The notes beneath the pieces were generated by a model, which saw nothing but the letters and a program-made list of their open reading frames with translations, made no database searches and had not been told where the DNA came from. Source: Paenibacillus pabuli (GTDB lineage: Bacteria; Bacillota; Bacilli; Paenibacillales; Paenibacillaceae). Taken from it: DNA of 64,000 nt. The DNA lies in NCBI RefSeq assembly GCF_023101145.1, contig NZ_CP073714.1:868001-932000 (forward strand). Direction: 5' to 3'. The position numbers and the translations under genes are program-made. Shown one piece after another: positions 1-9,106 of the stretch (positions are counted from its first letter, which is position 1; each line of letters opens with the position of its first letter).

Positions 1-589
1 ATTTATTACGACCAGTCTTGTTATTCGTGTTCCGTTTGCGCGGAGTAGCGGTCGTTTTTTTACGGCGTTTGCGTGAGCGAGGCGGTGAATACTCTTCATA
101 ATCTTGATCCGCAGCACTGCTGCTTTTTTTTCCTTTTCCAAAAGGCAGAATCCCCATCACCAGCTTCATCATGGGTGCCATCTGCTGAAAGCCGCCAACG
201 ACCTTTTGCATTTTGCCGATTCCGTTCATGATGCCATCAATTCCACCGAAGCGGTCGATCATTCCTTTCAGTTCTCCGATGTTAGCCAGTGAAAAGCCCG
301 AGGAAGCCGCGGGCGTCTCCACCGGAACTGGAGGAGCAACAGGAGCTCCCCCACCGAAAAAGTTTCCACCGGGTCCCCCCGGACCACCTGGACTATAAGG
401 CACAAGTCCTGATGCTTCAACTTCCTGGAATGGAGGGTAGTAAGGCTCTACTCCTGGATACATCGGTTGAACCTGAGCTTCATTCAATGCCCGTGGCGGC
501 AAGTAGGCAGATGTATGGGCCTGACGATGCGGATGAGACGACGGACGCTGCCGTGGAGCGGGCTGGCGGTGATAATAATGCTGTGGCAT
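1..589 (-). CDS. Gly/Pro-rich basic-tailed protein, partial (3' end outside window)
   Basis: An uninterrupted minus-strand frame runs from an ATG at 587-589 to the window edge (196 codons, no stop seen). An SD-like AGAAGGAA lies upstream, about 11 nt from the ATG. The N-terminus is His/Gln/Pro-rich (starts MPQHYYHRQPAP). A Gly-Pro stretch follows (GGPGGPGG), then a hydrophobic Met-rich segment (MIDRFGGIDGIM, MQKVVGGFQQMAP, MMKLVMGILPFGKG) and a very basic C-terminal tail (SRKRRKK). This layout resembles the poorly characterised YqfQ/VrrA spore-associated proteins of Bacillales, but the match is by general character only. The gene is cut by the window, so its length is unknown. Confidence 0.6.
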   Translation of the reverse strand, partial: MPQHYYHRQPAPRQRPSSHPHRQAHTSAYLPPRALNEAQVQPMYPGVEPYYPPFQEVEASGLVPYSPGGPGGPGGNFFGGGAPVAPPVPVETPAASSGFSLANIGELKGMIDRFGGIDGIMNGIGKMQKVVGGFQQMAPMMKLVMGILPFGKGKKSSSAADQDYEEYSPPRSRKRRKKTTATPRKRNTNNKTGRNK

Positions 590-974
590 GAACTATCACG
601 TTCCTTCTATGTTGGATTTCGGAATTGCGTTCCTTCAGCTGCTGAATATGCATAACAGACCGAGATGGAACTCCCTTTTGCTATAATGTATGTCATTAGC
701 GGAGAGACGGCGTAGGCGAGTATCCCGCAAAACGGGATATTTGCGGATTTGGGCGCAGGAGAGGTTGATAGGTTTACAGTTAAATCATGGTGTATGGACA
801 CAAAATTGTAACATTTTAAATGTACTAATTCCTACGTGAGTAATCGGAAATATATAGGCGTAAATTGGGAAAAATCGTGATATAGTAGGGTGTTGTACGC
901 GAGGGAAGGACAATAGTACCTATTGAAAGCGGTAACATGTATTTTTATTCTGTAGTGCGTGAAATCGTTAACGC
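590..974. other. Intergenic region with hairpin and extended -10 motif
   Basis: No credible gene is seen. A TGnTATAAT extended -10 sits at 679-687 (+ strand). A 7-bp hairpin TATCCCG/CGGGATA with a 5-nt loop lies at 721-739 and is followed by only a short T run. Short reading frames here lack ribosome binding sites. Confidence 0.4.
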
Positions 975-1003
975 TTGAAATACCAACTCAGGGTGAGTAC
1001 AAT
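975..1003 (+). promoter_or_regulatory. SigA-type promoter for yerC-cbiX
   Basis: TTGAAA (975-980) and TACAAT (998-1003) are separated by 17 nt, 37 nt upstream of the yerC start. Spacing and both hexamers fit a housekeeping promoter. Confidence 0.65.
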
Positions 1004-1039
1004 GAAGGTACACAGTAACCGCTAGGGGATGATGATGAA

Positions 1040-1330
1040 ATGCAGCTGAAAAAGCTAAATGATAAAAGCATTGAACAATTATTTGAAGCTATCTTGACTC
1101 TGAAGGATATTGAAGAGTGTTATGTATTTTTTGATGACCTCTGCACGGTAAACGAGATTCAATCCATGTCCCAGCGGCTGGAAGTGGCACGTATGCTTGG
1201 CAAAGGCAATACGTATAACCAGATTGAAGCTGAGACAGGTGCAAGTACAGCTACGATCTCTCGTGTAAAACGCTGTCTCAACTATGGTAATGACGGTTAT
1301 AAAATGACGCTGGAACGCCTGGGACGCTAA
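1040..1330 (+). CDS. yerC: YerC/YecD-type TrpR-related DNA-binding protein
   Basis: A 96-residue protein of normal family length. It is an all-helical TrpR-like fold with a helix-turn-helix in the second half (around residues 55-85, including TYNQIEAETGASTATISRVK). The family is a small transcriptional regulator related to the tryptophan repressor; its target in this organism is not visible. ATG 1040 is preceded by AGGGGATGAT, and the nearby earlier ATGs are in another frame. The stop is 2 nt before the next gene, so the two are co-transcribed from the promoter at 975-1003. The neighbouring chelatase is not an obvious target. Confidence 0.85.
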   Translation: MQLKKLNDKSIEQLFEAILTLKDIEECYVFFDDLCTVNEIQSMSQRLEVARMLGKGNTYNQIEAETGASTATISRVKRCLNYGNDGYKMTLERLGR

Positions 1331-1332
1331 GG

Positions 1333-2112
1333 ATGAAGAAACCGGGTGTACTCATCATTAGTCACGGTTCTCAGGAGAAGACCTGGGTAGAATCCGTCGA
1401 TGACGTGGTCTCCCGGTTAAATCTGCCTGAAGCATTGCCCGTTGAGGCTGGATTTCTTGAGCTTGTGGAAGGACGCCTGATTCAGGACGGTATCGACCGA
1501 CTGGAAGCACAGGACGTTACAGATCTCTTGGTTGTACCTCTGTTTGTGTCGTCTGGTAGTACACATGTGGATGAGATTGAGTATGCCATCGGTGCCAAAG
1601 ACGCTCCGGAGCGTGAGACAGATCTGGAACCATTCGAGGTGAAAGCACAAGTGCACTTCGGCTATCCTGTGGATAACGACCCGGATATTGCGGTCATGGT
1701 TTGGGACAAAGTAAAGGCTCTGTCGCAGCAACCGGAACAGGAGACGATCCTGCTAGTTGGACATGGGAGTATTCACGATGGATTCCGCCAGCGCTGGGAA
1801 GCGGGGATTTCTTCGCTTGCACAGAGAGTGCAGGAAGTCAGCGGCGTTGCTCATACCGATTATGCGCTGCTAAATCCGGATAGCGTGTACGACAAGGCAA
1901 AATACTGGAGTGAAGAGCGGGGGAGCCGGGTTATTGTGGCGCCGCTGTTTTTGAGTGCAGGTTATTTCACAATGAAGGTGATCCCAGGCCGATTGAAGGA
2001 ACTGGATTACGCGTATAGTGGCGAGACATTGCTCCCACATCCACTATTGGGCCATTGGCTGGAGCGCCAGATTCAATTTTTGCTGGAAAGATGTAATGAG
2101 GTTCAGGTTTAA
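1333..2112 (+). CDS. Sirohydrochlorin chelatase family protein (CbiX/SirB-like), two-domain
   Basis: This 259-residue protein has two CbiX-type halves. The first begins VLIISHGSQEK with the metal-ligand-type His at residue 11, plus FVSSGSTHVDE. The second begins ILLVGHGSIHDGF near residue 140. Two-domain CbiX/SirB proteins insert Fe2+ or Co2+ into sirohydrochlorin during siroheme or cobalamin synthesis, in the cytoplasm. No other tetrapyrrole gene is nearby, so the metal cannot be assigned. It starts 2 nt after yerC, and its ribosome binding site lies within the end of yerC (TAAGG), indicating translational coupling. Two strong hairpin terminators follow it. Confidence 0.75.
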   Translation: MKKPGVLIISHGSQEKTWVESVDDVVSRLNLPEALPVEAGFLELVEGRLIQDGIDRLEAQDVTDLLVVPLFVSSGSTHVDEIEYAIGAKDAPERETDLEPFEVKAQVHFGYPVDNDPDIAVMVWDKVKALSQQPEQETILLVGHGSIHDGFRQRWEAGISSLAQRVQEVSGVAHTDYALLNPDSVYDKAKYWSEERGSRVIVAPLFLSAGYFTMKVIPGRLKELDYAYSGETLLPHPLLGHWLERQIQFLLERCNEVQV

Positions 2113-2174
2113 TTGAGGGAAATCAGTCGCTGCTAGCGATTACTTCCGTTAGCTTTAATAAACAGCTTAAACAC

Positions 2175-2200
2175 AAACGGCAGAGATGCCGTTTTTTTGT
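2175..2200 (+). terminator. Rho-independent terminator after cbiX-like gene
   Basis: Stem AAACGGCA (2175-2182), loop GAGA, stem TGCCGTTT (2187-2194), then a T run. The same stem-loop recurs at 34212-34240. Confidence 0.85.
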
Positions 2201-2224
2201 TTGTACTTTAGATAAACACGAGAT

Positions 2225-2252
2225 AAACACGCCGAATCAGGCGTGTTTTTTT
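2225..2252 (+). terminator. Second tandem terminator
   Basis: AAACACGCC, GAATCA loop, GGCGTGTTT and a T run. It separates the yerC transcript from the biotin promoter. Confidence 0.85.
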
Positions 2253-2343
2253 GTGTTAAGCAACACCTTTCCGAGTCGGAATTCTAGGTTCATTCCGGCC
2301 AGGAAGAGTGGAGGCTTAGGGTCCTAACTCTGAAATCATTCTC

Positions 2344-2372
2344 TTTACAGGAAAGTTTTTGTCTGATAAGAT
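2344..2372 (+). promoter_or_regulatory. Biotin operon promoter
   Basis: TTTACA (2344-2349), 17-nt spacer, TAAGAT (2367-2372). The predicted start is around 2380, immediately before the BirA operator, so bound BirA would block initiation. Confidence 0.6.
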
Positions 2373-2381
2373 GTCAACATT

Positions 2382-2420
2382 CAATTGTTAACCTTAATAA
2401 ATGTTTTTGGTTAACAATTG
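2382..2420 (+). promoter_or_regulatory. BirA operator (biotin repressor site)
   Basis: A perfect inverted repeat with CAATTGTTAACC (2382-2393), a 15-nt spacer and GGTTAACAATTG (2409-2420). The half site and spacing match the known Firmicute BirA operator. It lies between the promoter and bioA, so the bio operon should be repressed by BirA loaded with biotinyl-5'-AMP. Confidence 0.92.
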
Positions 2421-2447
2421 AAATGATTTAACGGAAGGTGATATCTT

Positions 2448-3806
2448 GTGACACATTATGAACGGCTTGCAGCTATAAATAAGGCTCATTTATGGAACCC
2501 TTTTACGCAGATGAAAGATTACAATCACTCCGATCCTCTCATCATTGAACGAGGCGAAGGCATCATGCTGTATGACGTCCAGGGACGTGCTTATTATGAT
2601 GGATTCTCCTCGGTTTGGCTTAATGTTCACGGACATAACGTCCCCGAGCTGAACCAAGCCATAACGGATCAGTTGGAACGTGTTGCACATTCTACTTTGC
2701 TTGGAATGGCTAATGTGCCCGCAATTGAGCTTGCAGAGAAATTAGTAGAGATCTCCCCAGAAGGATTAAATAAAGTATTTTATTCCGATTCGGGAGCAAC
2801 CGGTGTTGAGATCGCAGTAAAAATGGCCTTTCAATATTGGAAGAACCGGGGGGAAACCGGTAAAACGAAGTTTATTACGATGAATCAGGCCTATCACGGA
2901 GATACGATTGGTGCGGTAAGTGTCGGTGCAATTCCGTTGTACCATGATGTGTTCCGTCCGATGCTGTTTCCTACGTATGTCATTCCATATCCTTACGTTT
3001 ATCGACATGAGGACAGCGAACGGGAAGCCATGGAAGCTACGCTGACCGCATTGCGAAATGTACTTAAAACCAGTGCAGATGAAATCACGGCGATTATTGT
3101 AGAGCCGATTGTGCAAGGAGCTAGTGGCATTCTGATTATGCCAGAGGGCTGTCTACGCGAGATGGCAGCGATTTGCCGTTCTTATGACGTACTGTTCATA
3201 GCTGATGAGGTGGCGACAGGCTTCGGTCGGACAGGGGCTATGTTTGCTTGTGATCTTGAAGAGGTGTCACCTGATTTGATGGTGATAGGCAAAGGACTTA
3301 CAGGCGGCTACTTACCTGTGGCAGCGACACTGGCAACAGATGAGGTGTACAACGCATTTTATGCCGATTATGAGGAACAAAAAACATTTTTCCACGGTCA
3401 TTCCTTCACAGGAAACCCGCTCGGCTGTGCTGTTGCTTTGGCTAACTTGAAACTATTTGAAGAACGCAACCTGGTGGAAGGTGTAAGAGCTAAGGCGACT
3501 TTTGTGGAACGCAAGCTCGCTGCCCTTAAAGATTTTCCGCATGTCGGGGATATCAGGCAGAAGGGATTGATGATAGGAATTGAGCTAGTACGGGATAAGG
3601 AGACTCGTGAACCTTACGATTGGGCGGAACGTATCGGCGTTCGGGTAACCGGGCGGGCCAGAGAGCTTGGCATGCTTACGAGACCCCTTGGCAATGTGGT
3701 TGTGTTCATTCCTCCTCTTGCCAGCACAGAGGCTGAGCTTGAAGCAATGATTGATATTTTGATGCAATCCATTTGTGACATCACCGAAGGTGGGTTGGAA
3801 TCATGA
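2448..3806 (+). CDS. bioA: Adenosylmethionine-8-amino-7-oxononanoate aminotransferase BioA
   Basis: Class III PLP aminotransferase, 452 residues. It transfers an amino group from S-adenosylmethionine to KAPA (8-amino-7-oxononanoate) to give 7,8-diaminononanoate. The N-terminal [10 protein letters not shown] and [12 protein letters not shown] segments are typical of BioA. The PLP lysine is K282 in [12 protein letters not shown], preceded by the [15 protein letters not shown] segment. The start is GTG 2448, chosen because GGAAGGTG lies 7-8 nt upstream. It is the first gene of bioADBFHC and overlaps bioD by 4 nt (ATGA). It is controlled by the promoter and BirA operator just upstream. Confidence 0.96.
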   Translation: MTHYERLAAINKAHLWNPFTQMKDYNHSDPLIIERGEGIMLYDVQGRAYYDGFSSVWLNVHGHNVPELNQAITDQLERVAHSTLLGMANVPAIELAEKLVEISPEGLNKVFYSDSGATGVEIAVKMAFQYWKNRGETGKTKFITMNQAYHGDTIGAVSVGAIPLYHDVFRPMLFPTYVIPYPYVYRHEDSEREAMEATLTALRNVLKTSADEITAIIVEPIVQGASGILIMPEGCLREMAAICRSYDVLFIADEVATGFGRTGAMFACDLEEVSPDLMVIGKGLTGGYLPVAATLATDEVYNAFYADYEEQKTFFHGHSFTGNPLGCAVALANLKLFEERNLVEGVRAKATFVERKLAALKDFPHVGDIRQKGLMIGIELVRDKETREPYDWAERIGVRVTGRARELGMLTRPLGNVVVFIPPLASTEAELEAMIDILMQSICDITEGGLES

Positions 3807-4534
3807 ATGTAATTCGCGGATTGTTCGTAACAGGTACGGACACAGGGGTTGGAAAAACAATCATTACCGGTGCTCTTGCTGCTGCGCTTCGTGCTGAAAA
3901 TTTGAACGTAGGCGTCTGGAAGCCTGTGCAATCCGGTGCACTCCTTGGCAGCGGAGAAACCGATGCAGAGCGCCTGTTGCAATACACCGGAATTGATGAA
4001 GGTGCAGAGCATGTGGCGTCATTTACATTCCAAGCTCCGCTTACTCCGATGCTCGCTGGCAAGCAGGCTGGGGTGGATATTACGTTACAGGAGATTATTA
4101 ACGCGGGTCAGCCACTGGCAGATCGATACGAATCCATAATCATCGAGGGAGCAGGTGGCGTTGCTGTTCCTCTGACCGAAGACTCTCTTGTGGTGGATTT
4201 AATCTCGAAGCTAGGGACACCGGCCCTCATCGTCGCGCGGACAGGATTAGGTACGATCAATCATACACTTCTTACAGTGTCATACCTGCAGCAGCAGAGG
4301 ATTCCGATCGTAGGTTTTATTCTGAACGATGGTGAAACTGACGAGATTTATAGCGATCCCAGCATCACAACAAACGCGGAGCTGATTGAACGTTATTGCG
4401 GGATACCCTTTCTTGGACGGTTTCCCCGCTTGAAGGACGAATTAAATACGGAAATGTTGATCCAGGTGATTCGAGAGAAGATCCAGTTAACACCGATCAG
4501 ACAGGCACTAACAGTTCCATCCATGGGAGGATAA
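3803..4534 (+). CDS. bioD: Dethiobiotin synthetase BioD
   Basis: This 243-residue P-loop ATPase closes the ureido ring of dethiobiotin from 7,8-diaminononanoate, CO2 and ATP. The Walker A sequence GTDTGVGKT spans residues 11-19. WKPVQSG (Lys that binds carbamate/ATP) and [10 protein letters not shown] follow in the usual order. Its ATG overlaps the bioA stop, so translation is coupled. A GGGAGG sits at the very end of the gene and may also serve bioB. Confidence 0.96.
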   Translation: MNVIRGLFVTGTDTGVGKTIITGALAAALRAENLNVGVWKPVQSGALLGSGETDAERLLQYTGIDEGAEHVASFTFQAPLTPMLAGKQAGVDITLQEIINAGQPLADRYESIIIEGAGGVAVPLTEDSLVVDLISKLGTPALIVARTGLGTINHTLLTVSYLQQQRIPIVGFILNDGETDEIYSDPSITTNAELIERYCGIPFLGRFPRLKDELNTEMLIQVIREKIQLTPIRQALTVPSMGG

Positions 4535-4548
4535 AGAAGGTGAACACA

Positions 4549-5541
4549 ATGATGACAGGTAATCTAGAGTGGTTGTCGCTTGCGAAGAAATCTTTGAATG
4601 GCGAATGCTTAACAATTGAAGAAGGGCTTGCTGTGCTTGAAGCAAACGACGATGAGGTACTGCCGCTGATGCAAGCGGCTTTCCAAGTGAGACAATATTT
4701 TTACGGCAAAAAAGTGAAGCTGAATATGATCATCAACGCCAAAAGCGGCTTTTGTCCTGAAGACTGCGGTTACTGCTCACAATCCATCGTATCAACCGCA
4801 CCCATCCAAAAGTATAGCCTGCTCGACAAAGAAACGCTGCTTGCAGGAGCACATGAAGCTATGGCGCGAAAAGCAGGAACCTATTGCATTGTAGCATCAG
4901 GTAAAGGTCCCACGAATAAGGAGCTGGATCAAGTTGTAGAGGCTGTTAAGGAAATCCGTGAAACAATGCCGCTTAAAATCTGTGCTTGTCTGGGAATCTT
5001 GAAGGACGGTCAAGCAGAACGTTTGGCTGAAGCAGGTGTGCACCGATACAATCACAATCTGAACACTAGCAAGGCCAATTATCCGTCGATTACCACAACG
5101 CATACTTATGACCAGCGAATTGAAACCGTGGAAAAGGTAAAGGCATACGGCATGTCTCCCTGTTCGGGTGTCATTATAGGTATGGGTGAAAGTCATCAGG
5201 AAATTGTCGAGATGGCTTTGGCACTACGTAAGCTTGATGCCGATTCGATTCCGATTAATTTTCTCAATGCGATACCGGGGACCCCTCTCGAAGGAGCAGG
5301 ACGCACACCGGCGATGAAGGCGCTTAAGGTACTGGCACTATTTCGGTTCATCTGTCCGTCCAAAGAGATTCGTGTTGCGGGCGGACGTGAGATCAACCTC
5401 CGTACATTGCAGCCTTTGTCACTGTATGCGGCAAATTCACTCTTTGTAGGTGATTATCTAACAACAGCAGGTCAAGAAATCTCGAACGATCATCAAATGA
5501 TTGAAGATTTGGGTTTTGAAATTGAGTTAAATGCACTATAA
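4549..5541 (+). CDS. bioB: Biotin synthase BioB
   Basis: Radical SAM enzyme that inserts sulfur into dethiobiotin, 330 residues. The radical SAM cluster cysteines are C69, C73 and C76 (GFCPEDCGYCSQ). YNHNLNTS and the IPINFLNAIPGTPLE segment are characteristic of BioB. The frame is open further upstream (an ATG at 4396 inside bioD), but ATG 4549 has AAGAAGG 8 nt before it and gives the normal family length. It starts 14 nt after the bioD stop. The sulfur comes from an auxiliary Fe-S cluster. Confidence 0.95.
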   Translation: MMTGNLEWLSLAKKSLNGECLTIEEGLAVLEANDDEVLPLMQAAFQVRQYFYGKKVKLNMIINAKSGFCPEDCGYCSQSIVSTAPIQKYSLLDKETLLAGAHEAMARKAGTYCIVASGKGPTNKELDQVVEAVKEIRETMPLKICACLGILKDGQAERLAEAGVHRYNHNLNTSKANYPSITTTHTYDQRIETVEKVKAYGMSPCSGVIIGMGESHQEIVEMALALRKLDADSIPINFLNAIPGTPLEGAGRTPAMKALKVLALFRFICPSKEIRVAGGREINLRTLQPLSLYAANSLFVGDYLTTAGQEISNDHQMIEDLGFEIELNAL

Positions 5542-5555
5542 GGGCGGTACGGAAT

Positions 5556-6734
5556 ATGAACTGGATGGAAAAAGAACTTGCGTTATTGGCTGATGCCTCC
5601 AATGAACGTTACTTGCGTGACAGTGCCCCGGTTCCAGATGGTCCTGGTTATACGTGGAGAGGAGATCGAGTGCTCCTCAACCTGGCCTCCAATAACTATC
5701 TGGGACTTGCACAACATCCCGCTATCATCGATACGATGCGCGAGGCGCTTCTTACCGAAGGAGGGGGTTCGGGGGCATCTCGTCTTGTCACTGGGAATCG
5801 ACCGCTGTATGGCCGTCTGGAAGAAGCGCTGGCTGCTTGGCAGCATAGTGAAGCCGCGCTTGTTTTTGCAAATGGTTATATGGCTAATTCCGGTGTCATT
5901 CGTGCACTCGTAGGCCGGGGCGATGTCGTTTTTAGCGATCAATTAAACCATGCGAGTATCGTGGACGGCATTGTGCTGAGCCGTGCGGAGCATGCCCGGT
6001 ATCGACATAATGATATGGAACATCTGAAACTATTATTGAACAAGCATCGGGATAAACGACGTAAGCTGATTGTTACGGATGCTGTCTTTTCTATGGATGG
6101 GGATCAAGCACACCTGCGTGAGCTCGTGGCGCTCAAACAGGAGTACGGGGCAATGCTGATGGTGGATGAGGCGCACAGTGGAGGCATCTATGGGGAAAGG
6201 GGCGAAGGACTATGCTTTAAGCTTGGTCTGCAGAATGATGTGGATGTGCATATGGGGACATTTAGCAAATCGTTTGGTTTATATGGAGCTTATGTCTGCG
6301 GCAGCCAAACATTAATCCGCTATCTCATCAACAAAGCAAGGCCGCTTGTCTATTCGACGGCATTGCCGCCTTCTATCGTCGCAGGTATTTCAACAGCATT
6401 AACCTTGGTACAAAATGATCATTGGCGCCGCGAACGTCTCAACTCTACCAGCAAGTTATTCCGTTCTTCGCTTGGTGATGCCGGATTTAACGTTTGGACG
6501 GGGGACTCTCCAATTGTTCCGGTAATTATCGGTGATAACGAAAGAGCTCTTCGTTTCAGTGAGGCACTTGAAGCAGGAGGTATTGCCGGGGTCGCCATCC
6601 GGCCGCCTACCGTTCCTGAGGGCACTGCGCGAATTCGTTTCTCCTTATCAGCTGACCATACCCATAAGGAACTGAGCGATGCCGTCGCGCTAATCTGCAA
6701 GATTGGGTTTCAGTTAGAGGTGCTGGGATCATGA
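5556..6734 (+). CDS. bioF: 8-amino-7-oxononanoate synthase BioF
   Basis: PLP-dependent alpha-oxoamine synthase of 392 residues. It condenses pimeloyl-ACP (or pimeloyl-CoA) with L-alanine to form KAPA. Landmarks are NNYLGLAQHP near the N-terminus, GSGASRLVTGN, MVDEAHSGGIYG, and the PLP lysine K238 in GTFSKSFGLYG. AAGGGCGG precedes ATG 5556. The gene overlaps the next by 4 nt (ATGA). Because bioC and bioH follow, and no bioW or bioI is present, pimeloyl-ACP is the likely substrate here. Confidence 0.95.
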   Translation: MNWMEKELALLADASNERYLRDSAPVPDGPGYTWRGDRVLLNLASNNYLGLAQHPAIIDTMREALLTEGGGSGASRLVTGNRPLYGRLEEALAAWQHSEAALVFANGYMANSGVIRALVGRGDVVFSDQLNHASIVDGIVLSRAEHARYRHNDMEHLKLLLNKHRDKRRKLIVTDAVFSMDGDQAHLRELVALKQEYGAMLMVDEAHSGGIYGERGEGLCFKLGLQNDVDVHMGTFSKSFGLYGAYVCGSQTLIRYLINKARPLVYSTALPPSIVAGISTALTLVQNDHWRRERLNSTSKLFRSSLGDAGFNVWTGDSPIVPVIIGDNERALRFSEALEAGGIAGVAIRPPTVPEGTARIRFSLSADHTHKELSDAVALICKIGFQLEVLGS

Positions 6735-7519
6735 GCGATTTGGGTAACACATCGCTACTAATAAAGCAGAAGACAAGCGGAACCATATTATGGCTAACGG
6801 GATGGAGCATGCCAGATGCGGTGTTTGACCGTCTTCGCCTGTTATTTCCTGATTTTCGTCATATGTCCGTAGATTATAGTGCTGCGGATTCTCCAGAGGA
6901 AATGCTGTGCTTAACTGAAACAGCAGTTAAGGACATGTTAGGTATTAAAGGGTCACCTTGCAGGGAGAGAGTGGCCCACGGTCCGCTTCTGCTATCAGGT
7001 TGGTCGCTCGGAGGTTTACTGGCGCTCAGACTAGCAGCTAAAGGTTACGCAGATGGGCTTATCTTGTTCGGTGCAACGGCTCATTTTACCCGCCCAAAAG
7101 AAGAGTTTGGCCGCGGCTTGGCAGATGCATACGTTAGGCAGATGATCAAAGGGATCTTAAGGGATCGACATGCAGTTGAAACGAATTTTCGAAAGGTGAT
7201 GTTTACGGAGCAAGAATGGGAGGCAGGCCTTGCTGAACGTCTGCCCCATACGGGTAGCTGGACAACCCAAGCATTACTGGCAGGTCTTCAATTGTTGCGA
7301 ACCGAGAATAGTTTGTCTCAACTGCCGAGTATAGATTGTCCAGTTCTTATTTTTCACGGCACTGAGGATAAGATATGTCCTTATGGTGCTGGATTGGAGC
7401 TTATGAATCAATTACCCCATGCCAAGTTAATTACATTAACTGCCTGCGGGCATGCACCTTTTTGGGGGAAGGAAGCACACATAGCGGATGAAATGAGGAA
7501 ATGGTGGCATGACCAATAA
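6731..7519 (+). CDS. bioH: Pimeloyl-ACP methyl ester carboxylesterase-like alpha/beta hydrolase (BioH role)
   Basis: An alpha/beta hydrolase of 262 residues. The catalytic triad can be read directly: S92 in SGWSLGGL, D213 in FHGTEDKI and H241 in CGHAPFWG. In the BioC-BioH route this enzyme removes the methyl group from pimeloyl-ACP methyl ester, ending chain elongation. Position between bioF and bioC, with 4-nt and 11-nt overlaps, supports that role. The sequence need not be orthologous to Escherichia coli BioH, because several unrelated hydrolases fill this step, so the symbol is functional. Confidence 0.82.
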   Translation: MSDLGNTSLLIKQKTSGTILWLTGWSMPDAVFDRLRLLFPDFRHMSVDYSAADSPEEMLCLTETAVKDMLGIKGSPCRERVAHGPLLLSGWSLGGLLALRLAAKGYADGLILFGATAHFTRPKEEFGRGLADAYVRQMIKGILRDRHAVETNFRKVMFTEQEWEAGLAERLPHTGSWTTQALLAGLQLLRTENSLSQLPSIDCPVLIFHGTEDKICPYGAGLELMNQLPHAKLITLTACGHAPFWGKEAHIADEMRKWWHDQ

Positions 7520-8375
7520 TAGTAGGAATAGTGCTGTTCAACGCCAATTTAATCGTAGTGCCATTTCATACGATGCACATGCACATGTTCAGCGTTCTAT
7601 GGCTAACTATCTAGCAAGATCTCTCTCGGAGTGGAGGAACAGAAGGTTCTTAAGTGATCCAAGCATTCTCGAAATCGGTTGTGGCACGGGGGCTTTGACT
7701 CAAATTCTGGTGAACGAATGGCCTAATGCCAATATTACTGCACTTGATATTGCATCCGAGATGATTGAAGTGGCTTCAAAACGGTTCCGATCAGCAGAGC
7801 ATCCAGGTACTGCAAATCGCACAATGGATCGTTTACGTTTCCTACAGGCAGATATCGAAAGGTGGGCTGTACATGCCCCGGAGTCCTCAGTGGATATCAT
7901 CGTCTCCAACGCCTGTTTTCAATGGCTAAATTCACCGCAGGAAACGCTGGGTCACCTGCGGCGAATGTTGCGCCCCGGAGGTTTGCTCATATTTACGACC
8001 TTCGGGCCTGATACATTTCGTGAGATGCATGAGGCATTCCATGAAGTTTATCGAGCTAACGGGATGGAACCACAGCGGCATGGACTTTCGTTTCCATCCC
8101 CAGTTCAATGGGAGATTATGCTTCAGAAATCCGGATATTCTGGTTTCCGTTGTGAGCGTTCGATGCATATGGAAAAGTATGCTTCCGCGAGAGATTTTCT
8201 TTATACAGTTAAAGGAATGGGAGCCAGCACCTCAGAAGCAGCAACGGTATCCGGGTACAGCTTGCGGCGATTGTTCACCAACATGTATAAGGAGTACGAG
8301 GATAAGTTCAGCATACAGGGAGGCGTCGCAGCGACGTACGATCTTCTACTCATTCAATCCGTAGCTCCTTATTAA
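7509..8375 (+). CDS. bioC: Malonyl-ACP O-methyltransferase BioC
   Basis: SAM-dependent methyltransferase of 288 residues. It opens with AVQRQFNRSAISYDAHAHVQ, typical of BioC. The SAM motif is LEIGCGTGALTQ, followed by ALDIASEMI and the VSNACFQWLNSP segment found in this family. It methylates the free carboxyl of malonyl-ACP so that fatty acid synthase can extend it to a pimeloyl chain. The start overlaps bioH by 11 nt. It is the last gene of the operon; its stop overlaps by 4 nt the convergent tetR on the other strand, and no hairpin terminator separates them. Confidence 0.93.
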   Translation: MTNNSRNSAVQRQFNRSAISYDAHAHVQRSMANYLARSLSEWRNRRFLSDPSILEIGCGTGALTQILVNEWPNANITALDIASEMIEVASKRFRSAEHPGTANRTMDRLRFLQADIERWAVHAPESSVDIIVSNACFQWLNSPQETLGHLRRMLRPGGLLIFTTFGPDTFREMHEAFHEVYRANGMEPQRHGLSFPSPVQWEIMLQKSGYSGFRCERSMHMEKYASARDFLYTVKGMGASTSEAATVSGYSLRRLFTNMYKEYEDKFSIQGGVAATYDLLLIQSVAPY

Positions 8376-8938
8376 CCCTTTACCTGAGAAGGAACAATCA
8401 GATGAAGCTCCAGCAAAGACATCAGTTCTTCAACAATTTCTTCGGCTGGATAAGGCATGGAATTCATGATCCACCATTCCAGCAGGCCTGCGGAGGCACA
8501 GGCCAGAAATTGTACAGTGATTTCCCGGTTGATACCTTTGTGAATGCCGCATGCATCAACCTGCTCTTCGACCCCCTGAACCAGGAGCGTCATCATCCGA
8601 TTCCGGAAGGCGGGAATGCCTTTTTGGGTTAATAGCGTGGTATACACGGGGGCGTGCTGCTCCAGGTAACGGAAGGTTCGGAGCAATGCCTCCTTGACAG
8701 TCATGGGCGTGGTAGGGCTCTCGACCATACAGCTCTCCACCAGCTGCTGCAAATACATCTCGATGCTTTGATCCAGCAGATCGAACTTGTCCGTGTAGTG
8801 CAAATAGACGGTACCGCGGTTCACATCGGCCCGATCAGCAATGTCATTAATCGTAATTTGCTCAAAATCCTGCTCTTTCAACAGCCCGATCAAGGCCTCG
8901 GTTATGGCTTTTCTTGTCTTGACAACTCGTCTGTCCAT
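8372..8938 (-). CDS. TetR/AcrR family transcriptional regulator
   Basis: A 188-residue protein. The N-terminal TetR helix-turn-helix (residues 1-50) begins MDRRVVKTRKAITEALIGLL and includes ITINDIADRADVNRGTVYLH. The remainder is the variable ligand and dimer domain. It is transcribed away from the reductase-like gene at 9107, with a 168-bp shared control region that contains a near-perfect palindrome. It therefore probably represses itself and that gene. Its 3' end overlaps bioC by 4 nt. Confidence 0.88.
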   Translation of the reverse strand: MDRRVVKTRKAITEALIGLLKEQDFEQITINDIADRADVNRGTVYLHYTDKFDLLDQSIEMYLQQLVESCMVESPTTPMTVKEALLRTFRYLEQHAPVYTTLLTQKGIPAFRNRMMTLLVQGVEEQVDACGIHKGINREITVQFLACASAGLLEWWIMNSMPYPAEEIVEELMSLLELHLIVPSQVKG

Positions 8939-9043
8939 GGCTCCTCCTCGGATGTTCTCAACAATATGGGTTCATTCGTTGATTATTCAACAAAAACGGA
9001 TATTTTAGCGATTGAAGCGCTGCAGATGCTTTGTTACTCTTAT

Positions 9044-9065
9044 TTTATCAACAAATGTTGATAAA
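9044..9065. promoter_or_regulatory. Palindromic operator between tetR and PanE-like gene
   Basis: TTTATCAACA (9044-9053), AA, TGTTGATAAA (9056-9065): a perfect 10-bp inverted repeat. A looser TTGATTATTCAA lies at 8981-8992. The position 42 nt before the divergent gene fits a TetR-family operator. Confidence 0.65.
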
Positions 9066-9106
9066 GCAACGAATATCTATAAAATTTTGAAATAGAGGGA
9101 TAACTA

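Noticed and set aside
4396..4548. Longer bioB N-terminus from the upstream ATG
   Set aside because: It would overlap bioD by more than 130 nt, has no ribosome site, and makes the protein longer than the family; ATG 4549 has AAGAAGG at good spacing.
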